Assembly: GCA_937924675.1 (NCBI GenBank)
Contig: CALEVL010000032.1
Coordinates: 1-6,285 of the forward strand
Direction: 5' to 3'
From: an uncultured Ignavibacteria bacterium
GTDB taxonomy: Bacteria; Bacteroidota; Ignavibacteria; Tepidaquicellales; Tepidaquicellaceae
DNA: 6,285 nt
A model generated the notes under the pieces. The model did no database searches. It was not told the origin of the DNA and was given only the letters and a program-made list of their open reading frames with translations. This document shows, piece by piece, positions 4,925 through 6,285 of this stretch. Numbering within the stretch: position 1 is the stretch's first letter; every line of letters begins with the position of its first letter. The position numbers and the translations under genes are program-made.

Positions 4925-6285
4925 ATGAAAACTAAACTGAAATTGAGAACAGCCGGATCAATGATCCTGATGTTTTTGTTATTCGTATTTACTTCCTGTA
5001 CAAAAACTGGTAATGACAGTCTGACCAAGACTGAACAACTGGACGTGAATACAGAGTCAGTTACAATTGATGAAAAGGAATTTACGGAATCATTTGAAGA
5101 TCTTACAACGGTTGATTACAGGGAATTCTACGATCAATTAACACCGCACGGCGAATGGATACAGATATCAACAGAAGATGTTGGTGTGAAACCTGAAACA
5201 GCAGTGAATGCCAAATCAGAAAAAAGCAGTCTCACACTCGCAAATCTGTTTGCACTGAATGATGCGAATGCTTCATCATTGGGAGAAGTGAATATGATCT
5301 ATGTTTGGAAACCATCAACAGATTTGGGAGTTGTAAAAGTTGAAGGTGAAGTACCGATGTTTGTTCCATACTCAAACGGACAATGGGTCAATACTGATGC
5401 AGGCTGGTATTTCAAGGCGCCTACACCGGCGGAAGAAATTGTTTCTCACTTTGGAAGATGGGTACATTCAGCAACAGACGACTGGCTTTGGGTACCGGGA
5501 AGGGTTTGGGCACCTGCATGGGTAGATTGGAAGCAGAACGAAACATATGTTTCGTGGGCTCCATTACCTCCTTCGGCATTTATGCACAGCAGTTCAGTTG
5601 ATGTTTCACTGATAGATGAGAACAGTTATGTGATAGTTGATAGAAAATTTTTTCTTGAACCAGCAGTTTACAAATACAATGTTTCATACCCCGGTTCTGT
5701 GAACAGGGTTTTGGTTAGTGAACTTGCCAGGACTGACGGTATTGTAGTTCTTAATAACACAATAATAAACCGTGGTCCTGATTTCAATGTGATACAAACC
5801 ATTTATGGCAGGACAATTGATCAGGTAAAGATCAAGCGTGTCGGCCGTGTTAATGATGTAACATATTCCGAAAAGGAGTATAAGGTCTATTGCCCGGGAT
5901 TTAAGAGAATTAAGAACAAACAAAATGCCGGGGTTATGATCAACAGACCAAAGTCCTTTGTGAAATATGATGACTGGAAGTCCCGCAGTTCAGGGAATAA
6001 TGGCAAAGGAAAAGGAAATGAAATGATGAACAATAACAGCGACAATAATAAGAAGAATGATGGAGATGATAATAGTAATTATGACAATGGAAACAACAAC
6101 GTCAAGAAGAACAATGGAAATAGCAACAGCAACCGGAATAATGAAAGTGACAACGTGAAAAAAAACGATGGTAACGATAACGGCAAAAAGAATAATGACA
6201 ATGGTAACAGCAAGGGGAATGATGACAAAGGCAACGGCAAGGGAAATGATGACAATGGAAAGGGTAAGGGGAATGATGACAATGG
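4925..6285 (+). CDS. Lipoprotein with DUF6600 domain and Asn/Lys/Asp/Gly-rich tail (3' end outside window)
   Basis: At least 453 residues, with no stop before the window edge. The N-terminus is a classical lipoprotein signal: basic residues, a hydrophobic core MILMFLLFVF (13-22) and lipobox FTSC with Cys25, so the mature protein is probably lipid-anchored in the envelope. The DUF6600 aromatic signature follows: FYDQLTPHGEW (68-78), YVWKPS (126-131), PYSNGQWVNTDAGWYF (148-163), HFGRWV (175-180), WLWVPGRVWAPAWVDW (187-202) and YVSWAPLPP (208-216). About 45 residues between HGEW and YVWKPS look like an insertion compared with my memory of the family. Residues 222-350 are mixed beta-type sequence; from ~355 on the protein is a hydrophilic tail almost entirely of N, K, D, G and S. 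ATG 4925 is chosen because it puts the signal peptide at the very start; the frame is open upstream to 4775 and ATG 4802 or 4811 would add a polar extension. No Shine-Dalgarno is visible. The role of DUF6600 is unknown. Confidence 0.85.
   Translation, partial: MKTKLKLRTAGSMILMFLLFVFTSCTKTGNDSLTKTEQLDVNTESVTIDEKEFTESFEDLTTVDYREFYDQLTPHGEWIQISTEDVGVKPETAVNAKSEKSSLTLANLFALNDANASSLGEVNMIYVWKPSTDLGVVKVEGEVPMFVPYSNGQWVNTDAGWYFKAPTPAEEIVSHFGRWVHSATDDWLWVPGRVWAPAWVDWKQNETYVSWAPLPPSAFMHSSSVDVSLIDENSYVIVDRKFFLEPAVYKYNVSYPGSVNRVLVSELARTDGIVVLNNTIINRGPDFNVIQTIYGRTIDQVKIKRVGRVNDVTYSEKEYKVYCPGFKRIKNKQNAGVMINRPKSFVKYDDWKSRSSGNNGKGKGNEMMNNNSDNNKKNDGDDNSNYDNGNNNVKKNNGNSNSNRNNESDNVKKNDGNDNGKKNNDNGNSKGNDDKGNGKGNDDNGKGKGNDDN
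6215..6285 (+). repeat. 27-bp (9-residue) repeats in the lipoprotein tail, running off the window
   Basis: The codons for GNDDKGNGK (6215-6241), GNDDNGKGK (6242-6268) and GNDDNG (6269 to the edge) form an in-frame 27-bp repeat that grades into looser N/D/K/G sequence upstream (from about 5987). Units differ at a few positions, so it is a mildly diverged coding minisatellite whose copy number may vary between strains. The array is cut by the window end. Confidence 0.75.

Noticed and set aside
6079..6282. Minus-strand frame of almost only Leu, Phe, Pro and Ser
   Set aside because: It is the antisense image of the Asn/Lys/Asp/Gly-rich lipoprotein tail, not a membrane protein.

Overview
The window looks like an AT-leaning (roughly 40% GC by eye) bacterial chromosome segment, most likely from the Bacteroidota/Ignavibacteriota side of the FCB group. 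The reasons are indirect: none of the three genes has a clear Shine-Dalgarno sequence and their leaders are A-rich. A GH130 gene sits next to a GT4-like gene, there is a DUF6600-type lipoprotein, and the gaps carry short interspersed repeats of a style common in that group. The taxonomic call is an inference.

Layout. Positions 1-778 hold no convincing intact gene. The first ~390 bases are three successive, increasingly degraded copies of a 140-154 bp repeat. The rest is gene-free DNA with a 16-bp dyad and weak hints of a decayed minus-strand frame. Positions 779-4254 are a two-gene plus-strand operon: a GH130 family enzyme (mannoside phosphorylase/hydrolase family) whose stop codon overlaps the start of an 811-residue protein. 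That protein joins a GT-B (GT4-like) domain to a C-terminal all-helical domain of the (alpha/alpha)6 glycosidase type. Positions 4255-4924 are a repeat-rich gap. It contains a tandemly duplicated ~190-bp module with CCCCGAAGGGG mini-hairpins and C-rich tracts, then a candidate sigma70-type promoter. From 4925 to the window end runs a lipoprotein gene with a DUF6600 domain and a long Asn/Lys/Asp/Gly-rich tail, still open at the edge.

How the genes may work together. The GH130 and GT genes are translationally coupled, so their products probably act on the same mannose-type oligosaccharide or intracellular glycan. The GT domain lacks both glutamates of the EX7E motif and the usual phosphate-binding arginine of GT4 enzymes, so its donor and even its reaction are uncertain. 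With the GH130 partner and the fused helical domain, this makes the operon the most interesting part of the window. The lipoprotein is probably a separate transcription unit with an unknown envelope role.
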